NCBI GenBank assembly: GCA_016200955.1 | Contig: JACQDU010000253.1 | Coordinates: 1-18,520, forward strand | Length of the DNA: 18,520 nt | Reading direction: 5' to 3' | DNA from: a bacterium | Lineage (GTDB): Bacteria; Planctomycetota; J058; JACQDU01 | Shown: positions 1 through 8,649 of the stretch, piece by piece | Numbering within the stretch: the first letter of the stretch is position 1 | Layout: each line of letters starts with the position of its first letter | The notes under the pieces: model-generated | The model's input: the letters and a program-made list of their open reading frames with translations, nothing else | What the model was told of the DNA's origin: nothing | Database searches by the model: none | Position numbers and translations under genes: made by a program

Positions 1-1272
1 GTCAGCCGTTTCATCCGCTCGGGAGAAGAACGCGACCTCCAGGTCGCCTGGGAGGACGTGCCGAAGGACGGCGGGCCCGACGCGCATCAAAAGCCCGTTC
101 GGGCAGCACTCTGTTCCGTACCGTTCCTGAGCGCTCGCGACTGGCTCTGCGGGCCCGAAACCAACACGCGGAGGAGCCCCAACCTGGCCAAGGGCCGTCG
201 GGCGTGGGTGTGGGACTATCTCGAGGGAGAGTGGCGTCGTCCGAAGCGCATGGACCTCTACCCCGGTCAGGTCCTCGTGGTCGCCGCCGAGACAGGCGGC
301 TACGACGCCATGACGGGCTGGGACCCCGAAGCAAAGGATCCGGTTCCGCTCGTGCCGTCCCGGAAGGAGACCGCGCAGGAGAGCGCCGACAGCGCTCAGG
401 ACGCTGAAGACTTGAGCTCGTCGCGCTGGAAAACGATTGCCCGTCATGGTTACGAAGCCGGTCAAGCGGCGGCCGAGATCGCCACGCAGGTGGGGCTCGA
501 GAAACGGCTTGTCCAACTGCTCGAGCTTGCCGGTCGCTGGCATGACGCCGGCAAGGCACACGGCGCGTTCCAGGGATCCATCCGAAGTGAAGACCGACCG
601 CGACGCTCCGACCTGGCGAAGGCGCCGCCGTCGGCGTGGCCGCGAAGACACCTCTATCAGTTCGCCGACGGATCGGACGTGAGACGCGGCTTCCGTCACG
701 AGCTCGCGAGCACGCTCGCGCTCTTCGCCGTTCTACGACGATACAAGCCCGACCATCCCGCGCTGCTCGGACCGTGGAGCGAGTTACTGACAGCCTGTGG
801 AACTCCGGCCGAGCTCAAGCGAGCAGACGGTGAGCCTGGTCCCCTCGAACGAGAAGTGCTTGCGCTCGACGTTCACGACTTCAATCTGGTGGCTTTCCTC
901 GTTTGCTCCCACCACGGGAAGGTGAGAGCACGCTGGTATGCGGCGCCGGCGGATCAGACCTATCGCGCCAGGCGTTCCGAGGACATGCCCATCCGTGGTG
1001 TGCGCGAGGGCGACGTGCTTCCCGCGATCGACTTGAGCGATGCAGCGGGCGAGGCCCACGTCGTTCCCGAGGTGACTCTCACGCTTGCGCCCGCGTCTGC
1101 GGGGCTCTCACCTCGGACCGGCGCGAGCTGGATCGACCGCGTTCACGACCTCCTCCAAGCACACGGACCGTTCACCCTTGCCTGGCTTGAGGCGATCCTA
1201 CGAGCCGCCGACGTGCGCGCCTCTCGACTTGAGACGCCCGATCCCTTGCTCACCCAGGAGGTGCTCGCGTGA
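1..1272 (+). CDS. cas3: CRISPR-associated Cas3, type I-G, C-terminal part with HD nuclease domain (5' truncated by window)
   Basis: The frame is open from the first base to the TGA at 1270-1272, so this is the C-terminal 423 residues of a longer gene. The GTG at 58 is an internal valine, not a start. Cas3 nicks, unwinds and degrades target DNA after Cascade recognition. The HD nuclease signature is visible: His at 445-447, the WHDAGK motif with His-Asp at 541-546, a His in FRHELAS near 697, and the His-His pair of CSHHGK at 910-915. These are the metal-ligand positions expected in Cas3''. An HD domain at the C-terminus, after the helicase, is the domain order known for type I-G Cas3. The helicase motifs must lie upstream of the window. 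The stop overlaps the next gene's GTG by four bases (GTGA). Identification rests on these motifs and the downstream type I-G genes. Confidence 0.9.
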   Translation, partial: VSRFIRSGEERDLQVAWEDVPKDGGPDAHQKPVRAALCSVPFLSARDWLCGPETNTRRSPNLAKGRRAWVWDYLEGEWRRPKRMDLYPGQVLVVAAETGGYDAMTGWDPEAKDPVPLVPSRKETAQESADSAQDAEDLSSSRWKTIARHGYEAGQAAAEIATQVGLEKRLVQLLELAGRWHDAGKAHGAFQGSIRSEDRPRRSDLAKAPPSAWPRRHLYQFADGSDVRRGFRHELASTLALFAVLRRYKPDHPALLGPWSELLTACGTPAELKRADGEPGPLEREVLALDVHDFNLVAFLVCSHHGKVRARWYAAPADQTYRARRSEDMPIRGVREGDVLPAIDLSDAAGEAHVVPEVTLTLAPASAGLSPRTGASWIDRVHDLLQAHGPFTLAWLEAILRAADVRASRLETPDPLLTQEVLA

Positions 1273-3572
1273 CGACCACCGTTCACGTCCACGAGCTAGC
1301 CGGATGCCGCCCCGACGTCCTCGGACTCTATCTCAAGGCACTCGGCGTGCTCCGCCTTGTCGCCGAGCAGCGTGACCCCGAGGCCAGAGGGTTCTGGCGC
1401 GATGAGGCATTCATTCTAGTGACCCGGCTCACGCGGGAAGAGGTGGTCGAGTTCTTCGCCACCTTGTACCGGCCTACGCCAATCGTCTCACCGTGGAACA
1501 AGGGATCCGGTTTCTTCACAGCGCGCGATCCGGGACTCACACCGGTGGAGGCGTGTGAGGCACCGCGCTTTGAGCCGCTCCGATGCGGAATTCGGGCGGC
1601 TCGGGACCTCTGCAACGAGCTCGGCGCAGCTATCAACGCCGTCAAAGAGATAAAGGTGGAGTCGAACGCGATCAAGAACAAAACGGCCCGTGAGGAGCTC
1701 CGCAAGAGCGCGGCCTACGGCGAGCGGCTGCGGGCTGCGGAACGGCGCTGCAAGACGACCAAGGCCGAATTCATTCCGCTCTGTCGCAAGAGGTGGCGGG
1801 GACGACACCTCGAGTGGCTGAACGCCGCTCTGGTCGTGGATGAACATGGCGGGCCCCGGTTCCCTGCGCTGCTTGGCACGGGCGGGAACGACGGTCGGCT
1901 CGACTTCACGAACAACTACTACAAGCGGCTGGGCACACTCTTCGACCTCGCGAGCCCAGCGGCGTCACCCCTGCCCGGAGTCCGGGAGCTGGCCACAGCG
2001 AGCCTCTTCGGCGCTCCGAACAGGGGACTCACCGGAGGTGCGGTCGGTCAGTTCCTTCCTGGTGGTGCCGGAGGCGCGAACTCAACCTGCGGGCCCGACG
2101 GACCGAGCCAGTTGAACACGTGGGACTTCGTGCTCGCGCTCGAAGGGACGGTCCTCTTCACCGCGCACGCGTCGCAGAAGTATGCGACGACCACCGTCCG
2201 GGCAAGTGCACCCTTCGCCGTGGAGGCTCGGGCGGCAGGCTACGCGAGCGCCAGCGCAGACGACGAGAGCCAGCGCGGCGAGCAGTGGATGCCCCTTTGG
2301 CGCGAACCGTGGAGTCTCGAGGCCGTGCGGCAAGTGCTTGCCGAAGGGAGATGCCAAATCGGCGCCCGCGCGAGCCGCGACCCCATCGACATGGCACGCG
2401 CGATCGCACGTATGGGTGTTGCGCGTGGGATCGGAGCATTCGAGCGCTTCGGCTACATCGAGCGCAACGGGCAGTCCAACCTCGCGGTTCCGCTCGGCCG
2501 CTGGCGCGTGGTTCCTCGCCCCGAAGCGGAGCTCCTGGGCGATCTTGATGTCTGGCTTGGTCGGCTGCACCGCGCCGCCCGACACAAGAATGCTCCGACG
2601 AGCCTTGTCGCAGCCGCGAGGAGCCTCGATGACGCCGTCCTCGCAGCGCTCGCCCATGACGAGGAGCCACGTCGCTGGCAGGAGATCCTCTTTGCCCTCG
2701 CGGCGGTCGAGGAGCGCCTCGTAGCGAGCACGGGTTTCACGGGAGCTCGGCGCCTCGCACCGATCCCGCCGCTCGACCCCGGGTGGGTCCGGGCGGTGGA
2801 CGACGACTCCGCTGAGATGCGACTCGCTCTCGCTCTTGCCGGAGCACGAGCCGCTGCGCGAAAGGACGGTCAGCGCGACGTCGATCGCGTGCGCCGTCAT
2901 TGGCTGCCTCTCGACCGGTTCGGTCGCGCCTTCGTTATCCGTGAGAAGCGCCTCGCTCACGACCCGGGGGTCGTATGTCACGGACGCGGCGCGGTCACTG
3001 ACCTCGTCGCCCTCGTCGGTCGCCGCGTGGTCGAGGCCGGGCAGCGCGGCCTTCGTCATCTTCCTCTCGACTCTTCGCCACGCTGCGCGGCCCGAGGCGC
3101 GGACCTCGCACGCTTTGTAGCGGGTGATGTCGACACCGATCGATGCCTCGGCCTGGCGCGAGCGCTGATGGCCCTCAAGTGGGCTGAGTGGGCGCACAGC
3201 GACATCCGGCTGAGCCGCACCGCGGGCGCGGGCGAGCAGGATCCCGGAGACCTCTGGGTGCTCCTCCGGCTGGCTCATCTGCCTTGGCCGCTTGAAGGAC
3301 GCCCCGCTTCCCCCCTCGACCCCGCGATCACGCGGGCCCTCGAAACGGGGGACGGCGCGGGGGCGATACGAATCGCGATCCGTCGCCTCCGCGGTGCCGG
3401 ACTCGTCTCGGGGTTCCGCGCCGGCGCACTGTCACCGGAGCGCGCCCGCCGGATTTCGGCGAGCCTCGCTTTCCCCATATCGCGTGCGGACGCCCACCGG
3501 TGGGCGCTTCGCCTCACACCTTCCTCCGACGCCACCACTTCCCAAGCAAGAGGAGCCCGCCATGACCGTTAA
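1269..3572 (+). CDS. csx17: Csx17 (Cas8g), large subunit of type I-G Cascade
   Basis: This 767-residue protein starts at a GTG that overlaps the cas3 stop. The N-terminus carries the Csx17 signature GCRPDVLGLYLKALGVLR (residues 12-29), followed by PTPIVSPWNKGSGF (68-81). Both are hallmark stretches of this family. Csx17 is the type I-G large subunit (Cas8g), expected to take part in PAM recognition and Cas3 recruitment within the crRNA-guided complex. Length is close to the usual 700-800 residues and no internal break is seen. A Lys/Arg-rich stretch at about residues 125-180 might contact nucleic acid, which is inference. The last 11 bases overlap the start of cas7, indicating tight co-translation. 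Family assignment is firm; residue-level function is not visible. Confidence 0.93.
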   Translation: MTTTVHVHELAGCRPDVLGLYLKALGVLRLVAEQRDPEARGFWRDEAFILVTRLTREEVVEFFATLYRPTPIVSPWNKGSGFFTARDPGLTPVEACEAPRFEPLRCGIRAARDLCNELGAAINAVKEIKVESNAIKNKTAREELRKSAAYGERLRAAERRCKTTKAEFIPLCRKRWRGRHLEWLNAALVVDEHGGPRFPALLGTGGNDGRLDFTNNYYKRLGTLFDLASPAASPLPGVRELATASLFGAPNRGLTGGAVGQFLPGGAGGANSTCGPDGPSQLNTWDFVLALEGTVLFTAHASQKYATTTVRASAPFAVEARAAGYASASADDESQRGEQWMPLWREPWSLEAVRQVLAEGRCQIGARASRDPIDMARAIARMGVARGIGAFERFGYIERNGQSNLAVPLGRWRVVPRPEAELLGDLDVWLGRLHRAARHKNAPTSLVAAARSLDDAVLAALAHDEEPRRWQEILFALAAVEERLVASTGFTGARRLAPIPPLDPGWVRAVDDDSAEMRLALALAGARAAARKDGQRDVDRVRRHWLPLDRFGRAFVIREKRLAHDPGVVCHGRGAVTDLVALVGRRVVEAGQRGLRHLPLDSSPRCAARGADLARFVAGDVDTDRCLGLARALMALKWAEWAHSDIRLSRTAGAGEQDPGDLWVLLRLAHLPWPLEGRPASPLDPAITRALETGDGAGAIRIAIRRLRGAGLVSGFRAGALSPERARRISASLAFPISRADAHRWALRLTPSSDATTSQARGARHDR

Positions 3573-4572
3573 CCTGACCCCTCTCTCGAAGGCCCCGAGG
3601 GCCCTTTTCCGGATCACTCTCGAGCCCCTCCAGGGGAGGCGCTTCCAGCCCACGGGATTCCCCGGCCTCGGTGCGGCCACGTTCGAGACTCGTGGCGGGA
3701 CGAGCGTCCTCGTCGAAAGCGCGCAGAGTCTGGCCAACCGCCTCGAGGCGGTCTGTTGGGATGACGCCGAGAAGGCCCCGAGAAAGACGCTCGACGGGAT
3801 CTCGTACGTCCGAGTACTCCGGCACAAGAAATACCTCACGTCGTCTCTGACGGAGTCTCACCGCCTGAACAGCCCCTACATTCTGGAGGGAAAGAAGGAC
3901 AAGACGTTCTTCGACAAGCTCAAGCAAGAGCTTGTCGCGCTCGACGAGGGGCCGATCGATCGGGGCATCCTCGGTCGCACGTTGCTGAAGTACGACGTCA
4001 TGAGCCTCCTTCACGGCATCTTTCTGGCCAAGAAGGAGCTCGCTGGTGGGCGTCTTCGCGTCGCCCGGGCGCTCTCGGCGTTCGTGGAGGCGGATGGCGC
4101 GCGCGTCGCGGCGTCGGGTGGGGTCAAGAACGACCACGTGAATCCGTCGGGCAACGCCAAGGAAGGGTTCGGTAACGTCCCGTTCGCGCGAGACGAGTTC
4201 ACAGCCGACCAGATCACACTCTACGTGAATCTCGACCTTGCCCAAATTCGTGGCTACGGCCTCGGCGCGAAGGTCGAGAACCTGCTCGTCCTCCTCGCGC
4301 TGTTCAAGCTCCGCGCGCTCCTTGGCGGCTCGCTGCGTTTCCGCACGGCGTGCGACCTTATGGTCAAGACGGCCGAGCCGATCCGCGCTGACGCACCCGA
4401 GGGGTTCGAGCTCCCGTCGCTCGACGTACTCGAAGCGGAGCTCCCGAAGGCTATCAACGCGTGCAAGGCGGATATGGTCGTCACCGAGGTCACTTACGAC
4501 GACGACCTCAAGAAGGGCAAAGACAAGGAGGACGAAGCCGACGGCGACGACGACCCGAACGGGGAGCACTGA
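3562..4572 (+). CDS. cas7: Cas7 backbone subunit, type I-G (GSU0053/Csb1 family)
   Basis: This 336-residue protein starts at ATG 3562, preceded by an AGAGGAG ribosome-binding site at about 3549-3555. The longer open frame reaching back to 3292 only overlaps csx17 and is not the gene. Motifs typical of the GSU0053/Csb1 family are present: PTGFPGLG (residues 30-37) and LVESAQSLANRLE (50-62). In type I-G this is the repeated backbone subunit that coats the crRNA spacer. The C-terminus is an unusually charged tail of Lys, Asp and Glu over the last 20 or so residues, probably disordered. The start overlaps the end of csx17 by 11 bases and the next start lies 8 bases after the stop, so it sits in the middle of the operon. 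Confidence 0.93.
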   Translation: MTVNLTPLSKAPRALFRITLEPLQGRRFQPTGFPGLGAATFETRGGTSVLVESAQSLANRLEAVCWDDAEKAPRKTLDGISYVRVLRHKKYLTSSLTESHRLNSPYILEGKKDKTFFDKLKQELVALDEGPIDRGILGRTLLKYDVMSLLHGIFLAKKELAGGRLRVARALSAFVEADGARVAASGGVKNDHVNPSGNAKEGFGNVPFARDEFTADQITLYVNLDLAQIRGYGLGAKVENLLVLLALFKLRALLGGSLRFRTACDLMVKTAEPIRADAPEGFELPSLDVLEAELPKAINACKADMVVTEVTYDDDLKKGKDKEDEADGDDDPNGEH

Positions 4573-4580
4573 GATCTGCC

Positions 4581-6188
4581 GTGCCCGCCCTCGCGATCCG
4601 CTTCCCCGGCCGGCGCTATCACGCCACTCCCTGGGGGCACCACGTCAACGAGGGTCTCGTCGAGTGGCCCCCTAGCCCTTGGCGGCTGCTCCGGGCGCTC
4701 CTCGCGACCGGGCATACCAAGCTCGGCTGGAGGGAAATCCCACGCCTGGGGAGATCACTCATCGAAAAACTCGCGTCGGTGCTCCCACGCTACCAGCTCC
4801 CGAAGGCCTCGATGGCACATAGCCGCCACTACATGCCCGCTCCCGTTACGACGACTCTCGTCTTCGACACGTGGGCGCAGCTCGAAGACGGTGCCCTCCT
4901 CCTCGACTGGTCGGTCGAGCTCGAGGCCGAAGAGAGCGATCTCCTCGCTGTGCTCGCAACCAGGCTCAGCTATCTCGGACGATCCGAGAGCTGGGTCGAC
5001 GCGCGCCTTCTCGCCGGTTCACCGTTCGAGCCGAATGCATTTCCGTGCGACGGGAGCCCGAACCCGGGTCCCGGGTGGGAGCAGGTGTCGCTTCTCGCAG
5101 CGGAACCTGCGCCGGCCTACACGCTCTGGCGCGAGGATCAAGTCGCGCGCCTTGCTCCGCTCGTGGTTGCAGCTCCGGGCGAGAAGACGAAACGTAAGCA
5201 GTCTGCGAAGGCGAGCGCGAAGGTTGAGGAGGAACGGATTCGTCGTGAGGCGGCCTTCCCTACTGACCTCCTCGCCTGCCTGGGCGTGGATACGACATGG
5301 CTCCAGGAGCACGGGTGGAGCCAGCCACCCGCGAGCCGGCGGGTGCTTTACTGGCGACGCGCCGATTCGTTGGACGTCGGCGCACCCCGACGGCGCAGTT
5401 CCGAGCCACAGGCGAAGCCCGTCGCGTGCATCCTCCTCGCGCTCGCGACCGAGAGCGGACGCACAGGGGCGCTGCCCCCGGTCGTACGGGCTCTTCCCCA
5501 GGCACGGCTCCTGCACAGGGCGTTCGCGCAGCGCAGTGAACGCGAGAGCATCAGTGCCGTTTCGCGCCGCGCGCTCCTCGGAGTCGAAGCGGACGGTGGG
5601 CCGGCGCAGACGGACCACAACCACGCGCACGTGCTCCCACTCGACCTGGACGCCGACGGAAGGCTCGAGCATGTCCTCGTCTGGGCCAAGCTTGGACTCG
5701 ACGCCGACGCTCAGCGCGTCCTTCACGCCGTGCGAAAGACATACGCGAAGGGGGTCGCCCACGATCTACAGGTCACTGTCGTGGCAGAGGGCTCGCTCGC
5801 TGACGTGTCGCGGATCGGCGATCCTCACCGGAGTGCCATGGCACGGGTTCTTGGCGGCGAGAACTCGAGGATCTGGGTGAGCGCGACGCCCTTCTTCACT
5901 CCGCGTCACGTGAAGCGCCGTGGTCGTCATACGCTTGAGGGGCAACTACAGGAAGAGCTTCATGACCGAGGCCTGCCCTCTTGCCGTGCCGTTGAAGTCC
6001 TCGAGCGCGACGAGCTCATCGGGCGCCGTTTCCTCCACTTCGTCCGCAGGGATCCGCGCATGCGCCCCCCGGTCGACGTTCCGCTCGGGCTCCGCCTTCA
6101 CTTCGACGAGGCAGTTGCCGGGCCGCTCTGCCTCGGCTTCGGGAGTCACTACGGACTCGGTCGCTTCGAGACGGTTGCCGAACCATGA
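4581..6188 (+). CDS. csb2: Csb2 (GSU0054 family), Cas5-Cas6 fusion subunit of type I-G
   Basis: The likely start is GTG 4581, eight bases after the cas7 stop, giving 535 residues beginning MPALAIRF. The ribosome-binding site is weak, with a GGGGAG about 14 bases upstream. The open frame extends to 4461, but that part overlaps cas7 and is low-complexity Arg-rich shadow. Motifs expected of GSU0054/Csb2 are RYHATPWG (residues 12-19), EWPPSPWRLLRA (28-39) and a glycine-rich C-terminal loop LGFGSHYGLGRF (518-529) of the kind seen in Cas6-like RAMP proteins. Family knowledge: Csb2 joins Cas5 and Cas6 roles, cutting pre-crRNA in the repeat and holding the 5' handle. A Lys/Glu-rich insert at about residues 200-220 looks like a flexible linker between the halves. 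The stop overlaps the next ATG (ATGA). Confidence 0.9.
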   Translation: MPALAIRFPGRRYHATPWGHHVNEGLVEWPPSPWRLLRALLATGHTKLGWREIPRLGRSLIEKLASVLPRYQLPKASMAHSRHYMPAPVTTTLVFDTWAQLEDGALLLDWSVELEAEESDLLAVLATRLSYLGRSESWVDARLLAGSPFEPNAFPCDGSPNPGPGWEQVSLLAAEPAPAYTLWREDQVARLAPLVVAAPGEKTKRKQSAKASAKVEEERIRREAAFPTDLLACLGVDTTWLQEHGWSQPPASRRVLYWRRADSLDVGAPRRRSSEPQAKPVACILLALATESGRTGALPPVVRALPQARLLHRAFAQRSERESISAVSRRALLGVEADGGPAQTDHNHAHVLPLDLDADGRLEHVLVWAKLGLDADAQRVLHAVRKTYAKGVAHDLQVTVVAEGSLADVSRIGDPHRSAMARVLGGENSRIWVSATPFFTPRHVKRRGRHTLEGQLQEELHDRGLPSCRAVEVLERDELIGRRFLHFVRRDPRMRPPVDVPLGLRLHFDEAVAGPLCLGFGSHYGLGRFETVAEP

Positions 6189-7750
6189 GCGACAACGTCG
6201 ACGCCCCGGCGCTCGTTCCGGTCCGCATGGTCAACGAATTCGTCTACTGCCCACGCCTCTTCTACCTCGAGTGGGTCCAGGGCGAGTGGGCCGAGAACTT
6301 CTTCACCGAGCACGGCCGCACCGTCCACCGGCGTGCCGACGCTCCGACCGGCGGGCCACCCGCGCCAGAGGAACCGCGCGACTTCGTCTGCCGATCGGTC
6401 GCCGTCTCGTCGTCGCGCCTCGGGTTGTCGACTCGCGTCGACGTCCTCGAGGGCGAGGGTGGCAGCGTCATTCCAGTCGAGTACAAGCGTGGCGCGCCCC
6501 CCGACGTTCCCGCCCGTGCTTGGCCCCCCGAGCGCGTCCAGGTGTGCGCGCAGGCTCTGATTCTTCGCGACAACGGCTATCGCGTCGAGCGAGGAGAGAT
6601 CTACTTCGCCGAGACCAAGGAGCGCGTTCCCGTCCTCATCGACGATGCGCTCGTCCGCGAAACCGAAGCCGCGGTTCAGGCCCTCCGGGCAACGGCCGAG
6701 AACGGAGTCATACCGCCCCCGCTCGTCGACAGCCCGAAGTGCGCCGGCTGCTCGCTCGCGCCGATCTGTCTGCCGGACGAGGTCAACCTCCTCAAGCGCT
6801 CAGAAGATGCGGAAGCGCACGGCCTCCGTCAGCTCCACCCGCGTCGCGATGACAAGCTCCCCCTATACGTTCAACGCGGCGGACAGAAGATCGGTGTCTC
6901 CGGCGAGGTCCTCGAGGTCCGCGACAAAGGAACTAGAGTCGCCGAGGCGCGCCTTGAGATGACGTCTCAGGTTGCGATCTTCGGCGGCGTTCAGGTCAGT
7001 ACCCAGGCGTTGCACCGCATGATGGAGCGAGAGATCCCGCTCCTCCTGTTCACGGCGGGCGGTTGGTTCCATGGCTGGGCGCACGGTCTCGGAAGCAAGA
7101 ACGTGGAGCTTCGGCGGGCGCAGTATCGCGCGGCCGAGGATCCTGTGGCTTCGCTCGGGCTCGCGCGGAGGATCGTGAGCACGAAGATCGCCAACCAAAG
7201 GACGATCCTCCGGCGGAACCACCCGGACCCTGGCCCGATCCTCGCGCGCCTCAACGATCTCGCCAAGAGCGCGGAGACTGCCGAGAGCACGGCTTCGCTC
7301 CTCGGGCTCGAGGGCACGGCGGCCCGGCTGTACTTCGGCGGATTCCCCGCACTGCTCAAGGCCGATTTCGGCGAGTTCTCTTTCGACGGCCGGAACAGGC
7401 GCCCGCCGCGCGATCCAGTCAACGCGCTCCTCTCGTTCGTCTACGCGCTCCTGACGAAGGACTGGACGATCACCTGTGCTGCCGCGGGGCTCGATCCATT
7501 CCTCGGCTTCTTCCACCGCCCGCGCTACGGTCGTCCTGCGCTCGCCCTCGATCTCATGGAGGAGTTTCGCTCGATCGTCGGCGACTCGATCGTGCTCAGC
7601 GTCGTCAACAACGGTTCGATCGGAGCCGACGACTTCTACCGCTCGGGCGTCGGAGTTGCGCTGAAGGACGCGGCGCGCGGGAGGCTGATCGCGACCTACG
7701 AGCGGCGCAGAGCTCGACGCCTATCCGGACTTCAGGACGCGCTGAGATGA
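6185..7750 (+). CDS. cas4-cas1: Cas4-Cas1 fusion, spacer integrase with PAM-selecting nuclease domain
   Basis: This 521-residue fusion is characteristic of type I-G and best known from Geobacter sulfurreducens. The Cas4 part (about residues 1-200) has C22 in YCPRLFYLEW and three clustered cysteines C186, C189 and C195 in CAGCSLAPIC, matching a four-cysteine Fe-S cluster. It also has RecB-type nuclease residues D86 and the E99-Y-K101 motif. The Cas1 part (about 218-521) carries the catalytic set E376 (LLGLEGTAARLYF), H444 (GFFHRPRYGRPALALD) and D456. Cas1 with Cas2 inserts new spacers at the leader end; Cas4 is known to trim prespacers and enforce PAM choice. The ATG overlaps the csb2 stop and the TGA overlaps the cas2 start, four bases each. 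All key residues are present, so adaptation should be functional. Confidence 0.95.
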   Translation: MSDNVDAPALVPVRMVNEFVYCPRLFYLEWVQGEWAENFFTEHGRTVHRRADAPTGGPPAPEEPRDFVCRSVAVSSSRLGLSTRVDVLEGEGGSVIPVEYKRGAPPDVPARAWPPERVQVCAQALILRDNGYRVERGEIYFAETKERVPVLIDDALVRETEAAVQALRATAENGVIPPPLVDSPKCAGCSLAPICLPDEVNLLKRSEDAEAHGLRQLHPRRDDKLPLYVQRGGQKIGVSGEVLEVRDKGTRVAEARLEMTSQVAIFGGVQVSTQALHRMMEREIPLLLFTAGGWFHGWAHGLGSKNVELRRAQYRAAEDPVASLGLARRIVSTKIANQRTILRRNHPDPGPILARLNDLAKSAETAESTASLLGLEGTAARLYFGGFPALLKADFGEFSFDGRNRRPPRDPVNALLSFVYALLTKDWTITCAAAGLDPFLGFFHRPRYGRPALALDLMEEFRSIVGDSIVLSVVNNGSIGADDFYRSGVGVALKDAARGRLIATYERRRARRLSGLQDALR

Positions 7751-8037
7751 GGACCGTCTACCTCGTGACCTATGACATCTCCAACGACAAGAGGCGGGAT
7801 CTCGTGTTCCGAACCCTCCGGGGATTCGGCGATCACTTGCAGTTCTCCGTCTTTCGCTGCGAGCTGTCCGAGACCGAGAACGTCCATCTGCGCGCGCGGC
7901 TCGCCGAGATAATCCGACCGAGCGAGGATCAGGTCCTCTTCGCTGACCTGGGACCGGCCGAGGGTCGCGGCACGTCCGCGATCGAAGCCCTCGGGCAGCC
8001 TTACACGCACGCCGAGCGCCATGCGATCGTCGTGTAG
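7747..8037 (+). CDS. cas2: Cas2, adaptation complex subunit
   Basis: This 96-residue protein is of normal Cas2 length. The N-terminal beta strand VYLVTYDIS with D10 and the following NDKRR is the standard Cas2 signature. Cas2 forms the central dimer of the Cas1-Cas2 integrase. ATG 7747 overlaps the cas1 stop by four bases (ATGA); the frame is open further upstream but only inside cas1. It is the last gene of the cas operon, and the CRISPR leader begins directly after its TAG. No truncation or missing residue is seen. Confidence 0.95.
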   Translation: MRTVYLVTYDISNDKRRDLVFRTLRGFGDHLQFSVFRCELSETENVHLRARLAEIIRPSEDQVLFADLGPAEGRGTSAIEALGQPYTHAERHAIVV

Positions 8038-8234
8038 CCCGTTCCTTGACAATCCGTTCGGCGAGCGGTCGGGTGCTTCGAGAAAGCGCCAAGCCGCTCG
8101 CGCGTGCAACATCTCTATTTCCCTCCGCTTCCGCCACAGCCTGTCGCCGCGCGCGTTGACAGCGCGGCAACTTGAATCGAGCGCTCGAAACGAGACCCGT
8201 AGCTCCAGTCGCTGCGTTCGGTTACAAGAGAAGC
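8038..8234 (+). promoter_or_regulatory. Putative CRISPR leader
   Basis: This non-coding stretch of 197 bp lies between cas2 and the first CRISPR repeat. The repeats end in GTTGAAGC, which resembles the usual 3' end of CRISPR repeats, so the array should be read on the + strand with the leader here. Visible structure is an inverted repeat GCGAGCGG/CCGCTCGC (8061-8068 with 8094-8101), a TTGACA at about 8156 that could be a -35 element with no clear -10, and a palindrome CGAGCGCTCG at 8178-8187. No recognisable IHF site was found. The leader role is inferred from position. Confidence 0.6.
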
Positions 8235-8420
8235 TCAACCCGCGACCTTCGGGTCGCGGCTCCGTTGAAGCACTCCAGGGGACCGTAGGGCTGCTTAGGG
8301 AACCGCCGGATCAACCCGCGACCTTCGGGTCGCGGCTCCGTTGAAGCTCGTAGACGACGCCGGGGACCCTCGAATCCTCGACGTCAACCCGCGACCTTCG
8401 GGTCGCGGCTCCGTTGAAGC
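8235..8420 (+). CRISPR. Short type I-G CRISPR array, three repeats and two spacers
   Basis: Three identical 37-bp repeats lie at 8235-8271, 8311-8347 and 8384-8420. The two spacers are 39 bp (8272-8310) and 36 bp (8348-8383), unrelated to each other. Each repeat contains a perfect 8-bp stem CCGCGACC/GGTCGCGG closed by TTCG, so the RNA forms a cUUCGg tetraloop hairpin, followed by an unpaired tail ending in GTTGAAGC. This hairpin is the expected substrate of the Cas6-like half of Csb2. The last repeat shows no decay, which is unusual for a trailer end. The array is very short beside an apparently complete cas operon. No match to either spacer was found by eye elsewhere in the window. Confidence 0.95.
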
Positions 8421-8474
8421 GTTCCCGCGGGGCATTGAGTTCCTCGTCGGCCAGGAAGGACGGGCCGTGAGCAG

Positions 8475-8587
8475 CTCCGGCATGAGATCGACGCCGTCCG
8501 CGAGTTTCTCCCCCCGGCTCGAAGGAAGTCGACGCCGTCAGGAACGCTCTCCGCGGAGGCAGCGAAGCGGTCGCCTCCGTTCACGCC
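8475..8587 (+). repeat. Short tandem of the 42-bp repeat family (about 2.7 units)
   Basis: The phrase TCGACGCCGTC begins at 8488 and again at 8529, and a diverged TCGCCTCCGTT begins at 8571, giving periods of 41 and 42. Between them are segments such as AACGCTCTCCGCGGAGGCAG (8543-8562) that match the unit of the large array at 15044-17059 (AACGCTCTCTCCGGAGG followed by GAGC). The first unit has lost one base, so the phase is broken here, unlike in the large array. It starts about 55 bp after the last CRISPR repeat and overlaps the end of a tiny minus-strand reading frame. Confidence 0.7.
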
Positions 8588-8649
8588 TTCTTCTTCTTCT
8601 TCCTCTTGGCAGCCGTTTGACACGCCAGTTCCCGATCAGAGAGATACAT
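8581..8649 (-). CDS. Tiny Lys-tailed reading frame coupled to the preceding one
   Basis: A 22-residue minus-strand frame starts MYLSDRELACQ and ends with a Lys/Arg run before Ala and TGA. Its ATG overlaps the stop of the upstream minus-strand frame as TGATG, a typical translational-coupling junction. The lysine tail comes from a TTC microsatellite on the + strand next to the 42-bp repeat copies. It could therefore be the start of a gene whose remainder was replaced when those repeats arrived. Product unknown; it may be a remnant rather than a working gene. Confidence 0.25.
   Translation of the reverse strand: MYLSDRELACQTAAKRKKKKKA

Noticed and set aside
2082..3278. A 398-residue minus-strand open frame inside csx17, and a similar one at 3514-4569 opposite cas7
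   Set aside because: Antisense shadows of well-supported cas genes; no start signal or family resemblance.
3292..3561. An earlier start for cas7 giving 90 extra residues
   Set aside because: The extension overlaps csx17 and is Arg/Ser/Pro-rich; ATG 3562 has a strong ribosome-binding site and begins the conserved family sequence.
4461..4580. An earlier start for csb2
   Set aside because: The extra 40 residues are low-complexity and overlap cas7; family members begin close to the LAIRFPGRRYHATPW region.
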